Assembly: GCF_024721155.1 (NCBI RefSeq)
Contig: NZ_JAHVAP010000007.1
Coordinates: 62,001 to 126,000 of the forward strand
From: Mucilaginibacter phenanthrenivorans
GTDB taxonomy: Bacteria; Bacteroidota; Bacteroidia; Sphingobacteriales; Sphingobacteriaceae
Length of the DNA: 64,000 nucleotides
Direction: 5' to 3'
Position 1 is the first letter of the stretch, and each line of letters begins with the position of its first letter. The notes beneath the pieces are model-generated. The model was not told where the DNA came from, did no database searches, and saw nothing but the letters and a program-made list of their open reading frames with translations. Position numbers and translations under genes: made by a program. Of the stretch, positions 53,190 to 63,298 are shown in pieces.

Positions 53190-56100
53190 ATGAAACAATT
53201 TTACAATTTTATTAACCGCCTGTGGGGAATAAAACTGGTGCTAAAGGCCTCGGCTTGTTTGCTTTTCGCGACGCTGTTGCTAAGCATTACAGCAACAAAA
53301 GCCAGGGCGCAGGAACTAAAGATCTCAGGTACGGTGACCGACTCCGCCGGTGCAAAGATCCAGGGTGCCAACATTGCTGCCGTTGGAAACAAAAAGCTTC
53401 ACACGGTTACTGATGCATTAGGAAAATTTACTTTAAGTGCACCCGATGGCACTGAATTGGAAGTATCCTTTGTGGGTTACATTACAAGAAAGATAACGGT
53501 CTCGGCGGATAAGCTTTTTTATAACGTTATCCTCGTTAGTTCAAGTACTGAAACCGCTGAAGTGGTTGTTACGGCCTACGGTAGAAAGCAACGTAAGGAA
53601 GCCGTAGTAGGTTCTGTTACTACCGTTGTTCCGGCTGATCTGAAAATTCCTGCAAGTAACCTTACCAATGCGCTTGCAGGGCAGGTTGCGGGTGTTATTG
53701 CTTACCAGCCCAGCGGGCAGCCGGGCCAGGATAACGCGCAATTCTTTATCCGGGGTGTAACCACGTTTGGTTACAACAAGAGCCCGTTGATTTTGATCGA
53801 TAACGTTGAGCTATCGGCGAATGACCTGGCACGATTGCAGGTTGATGACATTGCCAGCTTTTCCATATTAAAAGATGCAAGTGCTACCGCCCTTTACGGA
53901 GCGCGTGGTGCAAATGGAGTTATATTAGTAACCACCAAGGAGGGCAAAATAGGGAAGGCTACTATTAATTTCAGGTATGAGAATTCCATCTCGCAGTCAG
54001 CACAAACACTGCAACTTGCCGATCCTATTACTTACATGAAATTATTTAATGAGGCAACAACTACAAGAGATCCGCTTGCCCAGCCAGCCTTTACACCAAA
54101 CCAGATCATAAATGCGCAAGCAACTGTTGATCACGCGCCGGGTAGCAATCCGTACGTTTATCCGGCGGTTGACTGGCTTAAGATGTTATTTAAAAAGTCA
54201 ACCCTTACACAAAGGGCAGATATGAGTGTTAGCGGCGGTAGCGAACTGGCAAAATATTATGTTTCCGGCTCATACAGCATTGATCATGGTATTCTTAGAG
54301 AAGACATCGCCAACAATAATAACAACAACGTTAACTTCAGGAACTACCAGCTTCGCTCAAACGTTAATATCAACCTAACGAAAACAACAGAACTGATTGT
54401 TCGCCTGGAAGGTATGTTTAACGAGTACAATGGCCCACTTACCTCTGATGCATCGTTTCAAACCGATCTTTATAATATAGCGGTACATACCAGCCCGGTG
54501 TTATTTCCTGCGTATTTCCCTGCTGATTCAGCGAACCGTAATACCAAGCATATTTTATTCGGTAACGTTGGCGGCAATAACAGTATCCAATATAACAATC
54601 CTTATGCTGCGCTATTAAGAGGACATAAAAACTATAACGAATCGAGGTTATCTGCACAGTTGGAACTTAACCAGAATTTAAATTTCATAACAGATGGCCT
54701 TTCCTTCCACGGATTGTTTCATACCAACAGGTATTCCTATTTTCAGTCGCAGGAGGGTTATTCACCGTTTTACTATAACGTAGAGAATTACGATAAGGCA
54801 ACAAACCAATACACGCTGCAATGGTTAAATCCGCAGCCTACGGGCAATAATGTTGCAACTGAATATTTATCTTACTATCGTGATCCATATACCGATAGCC
54901 AGAATACGTATGTGTTTTTCCAGGGAGTTTTGGATTATAGCAAGCGGTTGGGTAAAAATCATAATATAAGCAGTTCGTTAATTGCTACCCAGCAGCAAAC
55001 TATTTATTCGGATGCGTACAATCCTATTACTAAGGACCATAACAGTTTACAGTATTCATTGCCATACCGTAACATAACGGTAGCAGGCCGCGCAACTTAT
55101 TCGTTCAAAAGTCGCTATTTTTTAGAATTCAACTTCGGGTATAACGGAACAGAACGTTTTTCGGCAGATCACCGCTTTGGTTTCTTCCCTACGCTTGGTG
55201 CATCATGGATAATCTCCGACGAGAAATTCTGGGGCCAGGGATTATATGACATTATATCACGCTTAAAACTGCGTGCGAGCTACGGTACTGTGGGTAATGA
55301 TAATATCGGGAACCAGCGTTTCTTCTACCTTTCGGATGTTAACCTGAGTGGTGGAAACCCAGCAACTTTTGGTACCAACAATGGCTATACCCGTAACGGT
55401 GTTTACATTAACAACTATGCCAACCCAAATATTACGTGGGAAACTTCACGCCAGGCAAACATCGGCCTTGAGTTTACTGTGCTGAAAAATTTAAATGTGG
55501 TTGCTGAAATTTACAAATACCACAGGTATAATATTTTACAAACGCGTTCTTCGCTGCCTGCTACAATGGGGCTTGAAGCAATTGACCCCAATACCGGTCT
55601 GCCAAATGTTACTGCAAACATAGGTACTGCTGACTCAAAAGGTATAGATCTGCAAATGGATTATAAACAAGTATTCAGCAAAAACTTTTGGATGCAGGGC
55701 CGCGGTAACTTTACTTATGCAACAAGTACTTATGGTAACTTTGAACAGCCGCAATACAAAGAGGCCTATCGTTATGAATCTGGTCAGCCTATTAACCGCC
55801 AATACGGTTACATTGCCGAACGTTTGTTTGTGGATGATAACGAAGCCCGTAACTCGCCTTCACAAATCTTTTCAGCTAATGGCATCCCGCCAATGGGAGG
55901 TGATATTAAATACCGCGATTTAAATGGCGACGGTAAGATTGATGGTGCGGACGAAACCTTTATTGGTTACCCAACTGTTCCTGAAATTGTTTATGGATAT
56001 GGTATTTCAGCCGGCTACAAGAACCTTGATATCTCTGCATTCTTCCAGGGTCAAACAAGGGTATCATTTTTTATTGATCCAAGCAGGGTTAGCCCGTTCA

Positions 56101-56486
56101 TCCAAAGCCCTGACCCGTACATTTATGGTAACACACAATTGCTAAAGGCTTTTGCAGACGACCATTGGTCTGAAGATAACCAGAACTTATATGCTCAATA
56201 TCCAAGGCTGGGTGTTACTGGTAACCAAATAGAAAATAACCGCCAGAACAGTACGTATTGGATGCGCGATGGCAGTTTCTTACGCCTTAAATCTGTTGAA
56301 ATTGGATACACACTACCGGTATCGCTTACCAAAAAAATAAACGTTACCAAGTGCCGCATTTATTTTAACGGCTTAAACCTGTATACCTGGGCGCCATTTA
56401 AATTATGGGATCCGGAATTGGGGGGTAATGGATTTGCATATCCTATCCAAAAAGTGTTTAACGTGGGCATAAATGTATCCTTATAG
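53190..56486 (+). CDS. SusC-like TonB-dependent receptor (copy 2)
   Basis: A 1098-residue outer-membrane transporter. I chose ATG 53190 (start of a normal signal peptide ending at KARAQ) rather than a TTG 57 bp earlier. The carboxypeptidase-like domain (ISGTVTDSAGAKIQGANIAAVG) is followed by the plug (KEAVVGSVTTV, SPLILIDNVELSANDLARLQVDDIASFSILKDASATALYGARGANGVILVTTK) and the barrel ending in VFNVGINVSL. It begins the second SusCD operon, 600 bp after the fucose catabolic genes and behind an AraC-type promoter module, so it is likely to import fucose-containing oligosaccharides. Confidence 0.95.
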   Translation: MKQFYNFINRLWGIKLVLKASACLLFATLLLSITATKARAQELKISGTVTDSAGAKIQGANIAAVGNKKLHTVTDALGKFTLSAPDGTELEVSFVGYITRKITVSADKLFYNVILVSSSTETAEVVVTAYGRKQRKEAVVGSVTTVVPADLKIPASNLTNALAGQVAGVIAYQPSGQPGQDNAQFFIRGVTTFGYNKSPLILIDNVELSANDLARLQVDDIASFSILKDASATALYGARGANGVILVTTKEGKIGKATINFRYENSISQSAQTLQLADPITYMKLFNEATTTRDPLAQPAFTPNQIINAQATVDHAPGSNPYVYPAVDWLKMLFKKSTLTQRADMSVSGGSELAKYYVSGSYSIDHGILREDIANNNNNNVNFRNYQLRSNVNINLTKTTELIVRLEGMFNEYNGPLTSDASFQTDLYNIAVHTSPVLFPAYFPADSANRNTKHILFGNVGGNNSIQYNNPYAALLRGHKNYNESRLSAQLELNQNLNFITDGLSFHGLFHTNRYSYFQSQEGYSPFYYNVENYDKATNQYTLQWLNPQPTGNNVATEYLSYYRDPYTDSQNTYVFFQGVLDYSKRLGKNHNISSSLIATQQQTIYSDAYNPITKDHNSLQYSLPYRNITVAGRATYSFKSRYFLEFNFGYNGTERFSADHRFGFFPTLGASWIISDEKFWGQGLYDIISRLKLRASYGTVGNDNIGNQRFFYLSDVNLSGGNPATFGTNNGYTRNGVYINNYANPNITWETSRQANIGLEFTVLKNLNVVAEIYKYHRYNILQTRSSLPATMGLEAIDPNTGLPNVTANIGTADSKGIDLQMDYKQVFSKNFWMQGRGNFTYATSTYGNFEQPQYKEAYRYESGQPINRQYGYIAERLFVDDNEARNSPSQIFSANGIPPMGGDIKYRDLNGDGKIDGADETFIGYPTVPEIVYGYGISAGYKNLDISAFFQGQTRVSFFIDPSRVSPFIQSPDPYIYGNTQLLKAFADDHWSEDNQNLYAQYPRLGVTGNQIENNRQNSTYWMRDGSFLRLKSVEIGYTLPVSLTKKINVTKCRIYFNGLNLYTWAPFKLWDPELGGNGFAYPIQKVFNVGINVSL

Positions 56487-56515
56487 GAATGTTTATAATG
56501 ATAAATAAGAGAATT

Positions 56516-58420
56516 ATGAAAAAATATTATAAAAGTTTATTGCTGGTAGCGCTGCTTGTTTGCGGTGCATCATGTAAAAAATACCTGAATGTTGTACCTG
56601 ATAATACAGGCACGCTTGATTATGCATTCAGAAACCGTAACGAGGCAGAAAACTATCTTTTCACCTGCTATGCTACTTTGCAGCAGCTGTATGACCCAAC
56701 CGCAAATGCCGGGTTTACAACTTCGTCAGAGATAATCTATCCTAATGACTTAACCAACCACCCGATTATGGAAACCGGGTTTGCACTTATCCGCGGCACT
56801 CAAAACAGTGCCAATGTAGGGCTTAATTTCTGGGATGGAGAAAACGGTGGACAGGCGGTTTGGCGGTCTATCCGCAGGTGTAACATTATGCTGGAGAACA
56901 TTGATAAGCCGGTTGATTTAACCCAGGCAGAAAAACAACGCTGGATTGCCGAGGTGAAATTCCTGAAGGCATATTACCACTATTACCTGGTACGTTTGTA
57001 CGGTCCGATCCCTATCATTAAAACCAATTTAGATATTACAGCAACTACCGAGCAAGTGCGTATAGCAAGATCGCCGGTTGACTCAGTGTTTAGTTACATA
57101 ACCCAATTGTTGGATGAGGCAGCACCAAACTTACCACCGGTAATTACTAACCAGGCGCAGGAGTTAGGTCGTATAACATCAGTTATCGCGCTTTCGGTTA
57201 AAGCAGAAGTATTAGCTACCGAAGCAAGCCCTTTGTTTAACGGAAATCCTGATTTTGCCGGTGTTAAGAACAAAAATGGTACGCCACTTTTTTCATCTGC
57301 CTACGACGCAACAAAATGGCAAAAGGCAGCAGACGCGTGCAAGGCTGCTATTGACGCATCAACGAGTGCGGGGTTAAAACTATACAAGTTTAATTCTGCG
57401 GCTATAAGTGTTCCTGATTCTTTAACTAAAGTTTTAACTGCACAAAATGCGGTAACCGAAAAATGGGATCAAAACCCGGAATTGATATGGGCTTTAAACC
57501 CAACATTTCCCTGCCAGGGCTATGCTACACCAAGGATGACCCCAAAATCAGCGGTGAATATCTTTTCTAATCCATCTACATTTGCTGTACCTATTTCAAC
57601 GGCCGAACTTTTTTATACTGATAAAGGTGTGCCTTTGAATGAAGATAACACATTCGATTACGCAGGCAGGCTTAACCTGCAGGTTGGAGATAATGCGAGC
57701 CGTTTTTATATTCAGCCTGGTTATACAACCATAAAGGAGCATTTTAACCGGGAGGCAAGATTTTATGCCAACATCGCATTTGATGGAGGAATCTGGTTTG
57801 GCAATGGTAAAACTACTACCGCCGACATGTATCACGTTGAGGCCCGGGGAAACGCTTCGCTTGCCGGCCCCAAGGATTTGAATACATTGAACATCACCGG
57901 CTATTGGCCTAAAAAGCTGGCCAGCTATCTTTCTGTTTACGATGATGGTTTTGTATCAAACGATTTTCATCTGCCTTTAATGCGGTTGGCTGGATTATAC
58001 CTGTTATATGCTGAGGCATTGAATGAAGTGAACGGCCCAACCCCGGATGCATTTAAGTATATTGATTTAGTACGCGACAGGGCAGGACTTAAAGGTGTAC
58101 AGGAAGCATGGACAACCTACTCAAAGAATCCATCGAAATTTTCAACTAAAGATGGTTTAAGGACAATTATTCACCAGGAACGCAGAATTGAGCTTTGTTT
58201 TGAGGCACAAAGTGGCTGGGATTTACGGAGGTGGAAGGAACTACAAAGCGTATTAAGCAGCCCATTACAGGGATGGAATATTTATGAATCTGAAGCTGGT
58301 AACTATTATCACCCGCGTACGGTGTTGATCCCTGTTTTTGGCCTTCAAAATTACTTATGGCCAATTAAGGATAATGATATAATTGTGGACAATAACCTGG
58401 TACAGAACCCCTACTGGTAG
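56516..58420 (+). CDS. SusD/RagB-like surface lipoprotein (copy 2)
   Basis: A 634-residue lipoprotein if started at ATG 56516, which gives a clean signal (YYKSLLLVALLVCGASC, Cys20); an upstream ATG at 56489 would add nine residues. SusD features include WRSIRRCNIMLENID, KFLKAYYHYYLVRLYGPIPI, LPLMRLAGLYLLYAEALNEVNG and HQERRIELCFEAQSGWDLRRWKEL. It is longer than copy 1 and only distantly similar. It pairs with the SusC directly upstream and is followed by two more lipoprotein genes in the same operon. Confidence 0.93.
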   Translation: MKKYYKSLLLVALLVCGASCKKYLNVVPDNTGTLDYAFRNRNEAENYLFTCYATLQQLYDPTANAGFTTSSEIIYPNDLTNHPIMETGFALIRGTQNSANVGLNFWDGENGGQAVWRSIRRCNIMLENIDKPVDLTQAEKQRWIAEVKFLKAYYHYYLVRLYGPIPIIKTNLDITATTEQVRIARSPVDSVFSYITQLLDEAAPNLPPVITNQAQELGRITSVIALSVKAEVLATEASPLFNGNPDFAGVKNKNGTPLFSSAYDATKWQKAADACKAAIDASTSAGLKLYKFNSAAISVPDSLTKVLTAQNAVTEKWDQNPELIWALNPTFPCQGYATPRMTPKSAVNIFSNPSTFAVPISTAELFYTDKGVPLNEDNTFDYAGRLNLQVGDNASRFYIQPGYTTIKEHFNREARFYANIAFDGGIWFGNGKTTTADMYHVEARGNASLAGPKDLNTLNITGYWPKKLASYLSVYDDGFVSNDFHLPLMRLAGLYLLYAEALNEVNGPTPDAFKYIDLVRDRAGLKGVQEAWTTYSKNPSKFSTKDGLRTIIHQERRIELCFEAQSGWDLRRWKELQSVLSSPLQGWNIYESEAGNYYHPRTVLIPVFGLQNYLWPIKDNDIIVDNNLVQNPYW

Positions 58421-58461
58421 CAGTACTTAAACCCGATTAGTAAATTAAAAAATTGAAAGTG

Positions 58462-59706
58462 ATGATAAAGATGAAAAAATATTCAAGGCAGCTGTTACCG
58501 TTGTTAACGGTATTGCTGGTAGCCCTGTTAGGCTTAGGCTCTTGTAAAAAGAACGAAGGGTACACAGCGCCGGTGTCAAACGACAAAACTAAGCCAGGCG
58601 TAGTAACTGACATAAAGGTTAAAAACCTGAACGGAGCAGCGTATATAACTTATACGCTGCCGAATTCACAGAACCTTTTATACGTGTTGGCAAGATACAA
58701 TATCAACGGAAAAACCGTTCGTGAAACCAAGTCAAGTTATTACACGGATACCGTTTTGGTTGACGGGTTTGCTAAGAGCCAGGATTACACGGTTACATTA
58801 TGGTCGGTTAGCCGTGCAAACATTCAGTCGGATCCTGTCAGCGTAACGGTACACCCGGATACGCCGTATTATCTGCTGGTAAAACCAACGGTTAAACTTG
58901 CAGCAGATTTTGGCGGAGTAAATATAAAGGCGATAAACAGGGGGAAAACACCTGTAGGCGTTATACTGATAAGCCTCGATGTCTCCACCCACGGCCTGGA
59001 AATAGTGGATCAACATTACACAAGTACGGATACCATTAATTATACCATACGCGGCTTTTCACCAACGCCACGCCAGGTTGGTGTTTACATTACCGACAAG
59101 TACGGTAATATATCAGACACAACATTGGCGGTGGTAACGCCAATATTTGAAACGCTGCTTGACAAAACCAAGTTCTCAATATACAAATTACCAACTGACA
59201 GCCCTACGGCGTATGGGTGGGAAGTACCTTATTTATGGGACAACAAAACGGATGGCTATTCAAACGGCTGGCATACGGCTCCCGGCGGGCCTGCTCCTAT
59301 ACAATGTACTTTCAGCATGGGCGTATCGGCACAATTGAGCCGGTTTATTATGTGGGAAAGGCCTGATCAATATGCTTATGCACATGGTAACCCTAAAGAT
59401 TTTTCGATATGGGGCTCAAATAAGCCGGCTCCGCAGGATGCGTTGTTACCGCAATCGGCACCTGTTGGAACTGTGGTTGGCGACTGGGTAAATATAGGCA
59501 ACTATCATTATCCTGATCCGCCGTCCGGCTTAACACCCGGCTTCACCAATGCTGCTGATGCAGCCTTTGTGTCAGCAGGGGTGAATTTTGATATCCCGCC
59601 AGGTGCGCCGGTGGTAAAATATTTCCGCTTATTGGTTCATACCACGTGGTCGAACGGTGATTTTGCCCACGTAATGGAATTCTCTATTTATGGTAACCCG
59701 CAGTAA
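58462..59706 (+). CDS. DUF4959/DUF5126/DUF5000-type surface lipoprotein
   Basis: A roughly 414-residue lipoprotein (lipobox GSC followed by KKNEGY). The layout follows proteins common after SusD genes: a fibronectin-like N-terminal domain (about 30-130), a second beta-sandwich (about 135-230) and a C-terminal discoidin-like domain (about 240-414; FIMWERPDQYAYAHGNPKDFSIWGS, KYFRLLVHTTWSNGDFAHVMEFSIYG). It is probably a surface glycan-binding protein delivering substrate to SusCD. Start: ATG 58462 chosen; TTG 58453 and ATG 58471 are alternatives. Family assignment is from memory. Confidence 0.8.
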   Translation: MIKMKKYSRQLLPLLTVLLVALLGLGSCKKNEGYTAPVSNDKTKPGVVTDIKVKNLNGAAYITYTLPNSQNLLYVLARYNINGKTVRETKSSYYTDTVLVDGFAKSQDYTVTLWSVSRANIQSDPVSVTVHPDTPYYLLVKPTVKLAADFGGVNIKAINRGKTPVGVILISLDVSTHGLEIVDQHYTSTDTINYTIRGFSPTPRQVGVYITDKYGNISDTTLAVVTPIFETLLDKTKFSIYKLPTDSPTAYGWEVPYLWDNKTDGYSNGWHTAPGGPAPIQCTFSMGVSAQLSRFIMWERPDQYAYAHGNPKDFSIWGSNKPAPQDALLPQSAPVGTVVGDWVNIGNYHYPDPPSGLTPGFTNAADAAFVSAGVNFDIPPGAPVVKYFRLLVHTTWSNGDFAHVMEFSIYGNPQ

Positions 59707-59733
59707 TAATTATTACTGCCTAAATAAAAATAT

Positions 59734-60978
59734 ATGAAATTAGTTTTCAAAATATCAATGGTACTGGTGCTGTTTGCAGTAGTTACCGGTTGTGTAAAAA
59801 GGGATACGCAGTTTAAGGATTTTTTAAATAACAAGGAATTGATATACCCGGGCATAGGAACAAATCCGCATTCGAGCCCAGGTAATTTACGGGTTCAATT
59901 AATGTTTAACCCGAGCCCGGATCCAAGTATCACCAAATACGTGATCTATTGGAACAACAAGGCCGATTCATTGACCTACACTTCAACAAACCATAACCCG
60001 TCCGATACATTAAAGGTGATCGTTCCGAATCTTAATGAATATTCTTATTCGTTCACAGTTTACTCGTATGATGCACAAGGCAATAGATCTATTCCGCTTA
60101 ATATCAATAATGTTAAGATCTTTGGTCCGAATTACCAGTCAGGGCTTGTTAACCGGGCCTATAAGGTAGCAAATCCATATACAGTGGATGCCAACGGAAA
60201 TGTAACCCTGAATTTTTACAAGATAGATACTGCAAGTGAGTCATTCAGCTTTGCTCATAACACTTCGACAACCATAAGGTATACGAACAGAGCGGGGCAA
60301 GCCACTCAAAAATACCTATTCAGGGATAGCAGTATAACCATAACTGATTTTAAAGGCGGGTCTACATTAGATTACAGATCAACCTATGTGCCGGTTATAG
60401 GAGCCATTGATACTTTTAATGTTGCTACTTACACTATTTTCCCGCAGATTTTTGGATATGCTGCTTGTAATAAATCCCTTTTTGCCAAGGTGAAATTACC
60501 TTATGATATGAACCCTTACGAAGGTGATACCGACGAGGATAGATTATGGGATGGCAGCGTCGGTCCGCAGGGATACCCCAATATATTTCACAGTGATGGG
60601 GCACACCCGCTCCCACAAACATTAACCTTTGATATGGGCAAAGTTTATAATAGTGTAACCCAGATTGAAGAAACCGGCCGTAATTGCTGTCATAACCCCG
60701 ACAACTTTGAGGTATGGGGTATAGCCGACATTACCAATGCCGCAACTAAACTACAGCCAAACGACCCGGGCTGGGCCGATGAAGCTATTGCAAAAGGATG
60801 GAAATTGCTTAAAACTGTTAAAAGATCAGATGATGGGCAGGCTGCGCTTAAAGTTAACCTGGATAATACCAGCACTCCGGTACGTTATGTACGGATTCGG
60901 ATAATCCATAACGTCGATGGTGAAGGCAGCTACACCAATTTAAGCGAGATCACAATGTTTTATAACGTGCTTAACTAA
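59734..60978 (+). CDS. DUF4998-type surface lipoprotein with discoidin-like end
   Basis: A 414-residue lipoprotein (lipobox TGC, Cys20). The N-terminal half resembles DUF4998-type proteins with fibronectin-like strands (NLRVQLMFNPSPDPSITKYVIYWNN; YSYSFTVYSYDAQGNRS). The C-terminal part has a discoidin-like fold with DNFEVWGIADI and PVRYVRIRIIHNVDGEGSYTNLSEITMF. It is the last gene of the SusC2-SusD2 operon, 27 bp after the previous lipoprotein and before a strong terminator. Probable sugar-binding partner of SusCD; ligand unknown. Confidence 0.78.
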   Translation: MKLVFKISMVLVLFAVVTGCVKRDTQFKDFLNNKELIYPGIGTNPHSSPGNLRVQLMFNPSPDPSITKYVIYWNNKADSLTYTSTNHNPSDTLKVIVPNLNEYSYSFTVYSYDAQGNRSIPLNINNVKIFGPNYQSGLVNRAYKVANPYTVDANGNVTLNFYKIDTASESFSFAHNTSTTIRYTNRAGQATQKYLFRDSSITITDFKGGSTLDYRSTYVPVIGAIDTFNVATYTIFPQIFGYAACNKSLFAKVKLPYDMNPYEGDTDEDRLWDGSVGPQGYPNIFHSDGAHPLPQTLTFDMGKVYNSVTQIEETGRNCCHNPDNFEVWGIADITNAATKLQPNDPGWADEAIAKGWKLLKTVKRSDDGQAALKVNLDNTSTPVRYVRIRIIHNVDGEGSYTNLSEITMFYNVLN

Positions 60979-61003
60979 CAGACATACCTTTTCATAAACC
61001 GTT

Positions 61004-61047
61004 AAAACCGGTAAGTCATCTGCTTAGAATGATTTACCGGTTTTTGT
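61004..61047 (+). terminator. Terminator after second SusCD operon
   Basis: A 16-bp stem (61004-61019 with 61029-61044, one G-T wobble), core AAAACCGGTAA/TTACCGGTTTT, 9-nt loop, followed by T-rich sequence. It closes the SusC2-SusD2-lipoprotein operon. Confidence 0.92.
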
Positions 61048-61146
61048 TTATAATAAAAATTATTGCGGTATAACTAATTGATTTGTCCAGTGTTGAAGTT
61101 ATAATTGCTGTATGCTTTAGAATTATGACTATTGTTATAATTTAAT

Positions 61147-61204
61147 AATCCATCTTATTAAAAGGTTTATCCATTTTTGGATGCATTGCAAGCCTATATA
61201 TTTA
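61147..61204 (+). promoter_or_regulatory. AraC-type promoter module B, before esterase/GH29
   Basis: Half-sites AATCCAT (61147-61153) and TATCCAT (61168-61174) are 21 bp apart, and a -7 box TATATTTA (61197-61204) begins 29 bp after the second half-site, as in module A. A TTTG at 61176-61179 is a possible -33. The 324-bp gap otherwise holds only the upstream terminator. Confidence 0.7.
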
Positions 61205-61302
61205 CCAATCTGATAACAAAACCAAATTATAATCAATTACCTGTTTCATATAATAAAACCGGGTTTTATAGCAACAACTGATTGATTTTGGTTAATTTGT
61301 TT

Positions 61303-63294
61303 ATGGTGACGAACGCTGAATTATACCTGTATAAAGTGGTAACAAAATTTAATAGTTTTACTTTAATAATCATATTCATCCTGTTTTGTGCTGCTGTAAA
61401 AGGCCAGGATAAAAGCGGGCAGGTTTACTGGAAGGGCTTTAAAAGAACTAATTTTTCAATAGCCGGGCACCAGGCATATTATGTAACGCCGGCGCACGCT
61501 TTGTCCGGAAACCCATGGATATGGCGATCATCTTTCCCCGATTGGCATACGGATATGGATAGTATTTTACTGGCCAAAGGTTTTTATGTTGCCTATATCA
61601 ATGTTGATGACCAGTACGGCAGCCCGCAATCATTACAAATTTGGGATCAGTTTTACAATTACCTTACTGCCAAAATGTTGTTCGCTCCAAAGGTTGCGCT
61701 TGAAGCGGTAAGTCGTGGTGCATTGTATGCCTATGGTTGGGCAAAGCGCAATCCAGACAAGGTTAGCTGCATTTACGCCGAAACCCCGGTTTGCGATATT
61801 AAAAGCTGGCCGGGTGGTAAGGGAAAAGGCCCGGGCGACACCGCTTTATGGCGACAACTTAAACAAGCGTATCACTTTACAGAGGCACAGGCCCTCGCAT
61901 ACAATGATAACCCGGTTGATAACCTAGAAGGCCTGGCATCATTCCGGGTGCCTGTTCTGCATGTAATAGGGTTGAATGATAAACTTGCCCCTATTGCCGA
62001 AAATAGCAACCTGTTTGCGCAACGTTATATTGCTGCGGGAGGGCCCATGAGTGTAAGCCCGGTAACTATTGGTCCACAGGAATTGCAGGGGCACCACTTT
62101 CCGATAGACAGGCCGGATTATTACGCAAAATTTATATACGATAACTCGTATCCAGTAAAGCAGCCCTTGCCATATAATAAATACTTTGAGACCGCGGGAG
62201 GTTTGCCGCGCTTTTATAATGCTGCAACCCTTCAAAAAAAGGCTACCGTAGCTTTTTTAGGGGGATCTATAACCTTCAACCCCGGCTGGCGGCAAAAGGT
62301 ATGCAGGTATTTAAAGGAACGTTTCCCTGAAACTGATTTTCATTTTATCGCCGCCGGGATCCCATCATTAGGGAGCCTGCCTCATGCATTTAGACTACAA
62401 AGGGATGTGCTTGATTCCGGCAAAGTCGACCTATTGTTTGTTGAAGCGGCGGTGAATGACAGGGTAAATGGTACAGATAGTGTAACTCAACTGCTTGATC
62501 TGGAAGGTATTGTACGCCATGCCCGGAAAAGCAACCCTGCTATGGATGTAGTCTTCATGGCTTTTGCCGACCCGGATAAAACTGCTGATTACAATAAGGG
62601 AATAACGCCCGTCGAAATAAAAAATCACCAATTGGTTGCAGGGCATTATAATCTGCCATTTATCAACCTGGCCTTGGAAGTTAGGGACAAAATGAACAAT
62701 AAGGAGTTTACCTGGAACGATGATTTTAAGGACCTGCACCCGGCAGTTTTTGGACAGGAACTATACTTCGCGACCATCAAAAGCTTATTGAATACCTGTT
62801 TTGGAGATGCCGGAATTGCCGGCAATAATTTGAAGTCGGGACTCCCTCATCCTTTAAATAAAGCAAACTTTGAGAACGGCAGCTACAGCAATATTGAAAA
62901 TGCCCGACACGATAAGGATTGGACGATCACAAAGGATTGGACGCCGCAGGATGGCTTGCAAACCCGCGATGGCTTTGTACACGTGCCGGTACTGAGTGCA
63001 ACCAAACCAGGCGCGGAACTCTCATTTTCGTTTAAGGGAAATGCCGTTGGGATAGCCGTTGTGTCAGGTGGAGATGCCGGGAGAATTTCCTTTTCAATAG
63101 ATGGCGCCCCTTTTAAGGATCGTGACCTCTATACGCAGTGGAGCAGCTTTCTGCATTTACCCTGGTACTTACTGTTGGGGGATCATTTAGATAACAAGGC
63201 CCATACTTTAAAAATTAAGATCAGCCCTGATAAAAATAATGCAAGCAAGGGAAACGCCTGCCGGATAGTATACTTTCTAGTGAACAATAATTAA
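61303..63294 (+). CDS. Two-domain esterase: alpha/beta hydrolase plus SGNH hydrolase
   Basis: A 663-residue secreted protein from ATG 61303 (a TTG at 61282 is an alternative); signal segment up to about residue 35. Domain 1 (40-290) is an alpha/beta hydrolase with nucleophile Ser137 in EAVSRGAL, an Asp in GLNDKLAP and a His in LQGHHFP. Domain 2 (310-500) is an SGNH/GDSL hydrolase with FLGGSITFNPGW (Ser322), EAAVNDR and DLHPAVFG. A C-terminal beta-sandwich (530-663) follows. It probably removes acetyl or other acyl groups from the polysaccharide. It is 4 bp upstream of the GH29 gene and behind promoter module B. Confidence 0.85.
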   Translation: MVTNAELYLYKVVTKFNSFTLIIIFILFCAAVKGQDKSGQVYWKGFKRTNFSIAGHQAYYVTPAHALSGNPWIWRSSFPDWHTDMDSILLAKGFYVAYINVDDQYGSPQSLQIWDQFYNYLTAKMLFAPKVALEAVSRGALYAYGWAKRNPDKVSCIYAETPVCDIKSWPGGKGKGPGDTALWRQLKQAYHFTEAQALAYNDNPVDNLEGLASFRVPVLHVIGLNDKLAPIAENSNLFAQRYIAAGGPMSVSPVTIGPQELQGHHFPIDRPDYYAKFIYDNSYPVKQPLPYNKYFETAGGLPRFYNAATLQKKATVAFLGGSITFNPGWRQKVCRYLKERFPETDFHFIAAGIPSLGSLPHAFRLQRDVLDSGKVDLLFVEAAVNDRVNGTDSVTQLLDLEGIVRHARKSNPAMDVVFMAFADPDKTADYNKGITPVEIKNHQLVAGHYNLPFINLALEVRDKMNNKEFTWNDDFKDLHPAVFGQELYFATIKSLLNTCFGDAGIAGNNLKSGLPHPLNKANFENGSYSNIENARHDKDWTITKDWTPQDGLQTRDGFVHVPVLSATKPGAELSFSFKGNAVGIAVVSGGDAGRISFSIDGAPFKDRDLYTQWSSFLHLPWYLLLGDHLDNKAHTLKIKISPDKNNASKGNACRIVYFLVNNN

Positions 63295-63298
63295 AATC

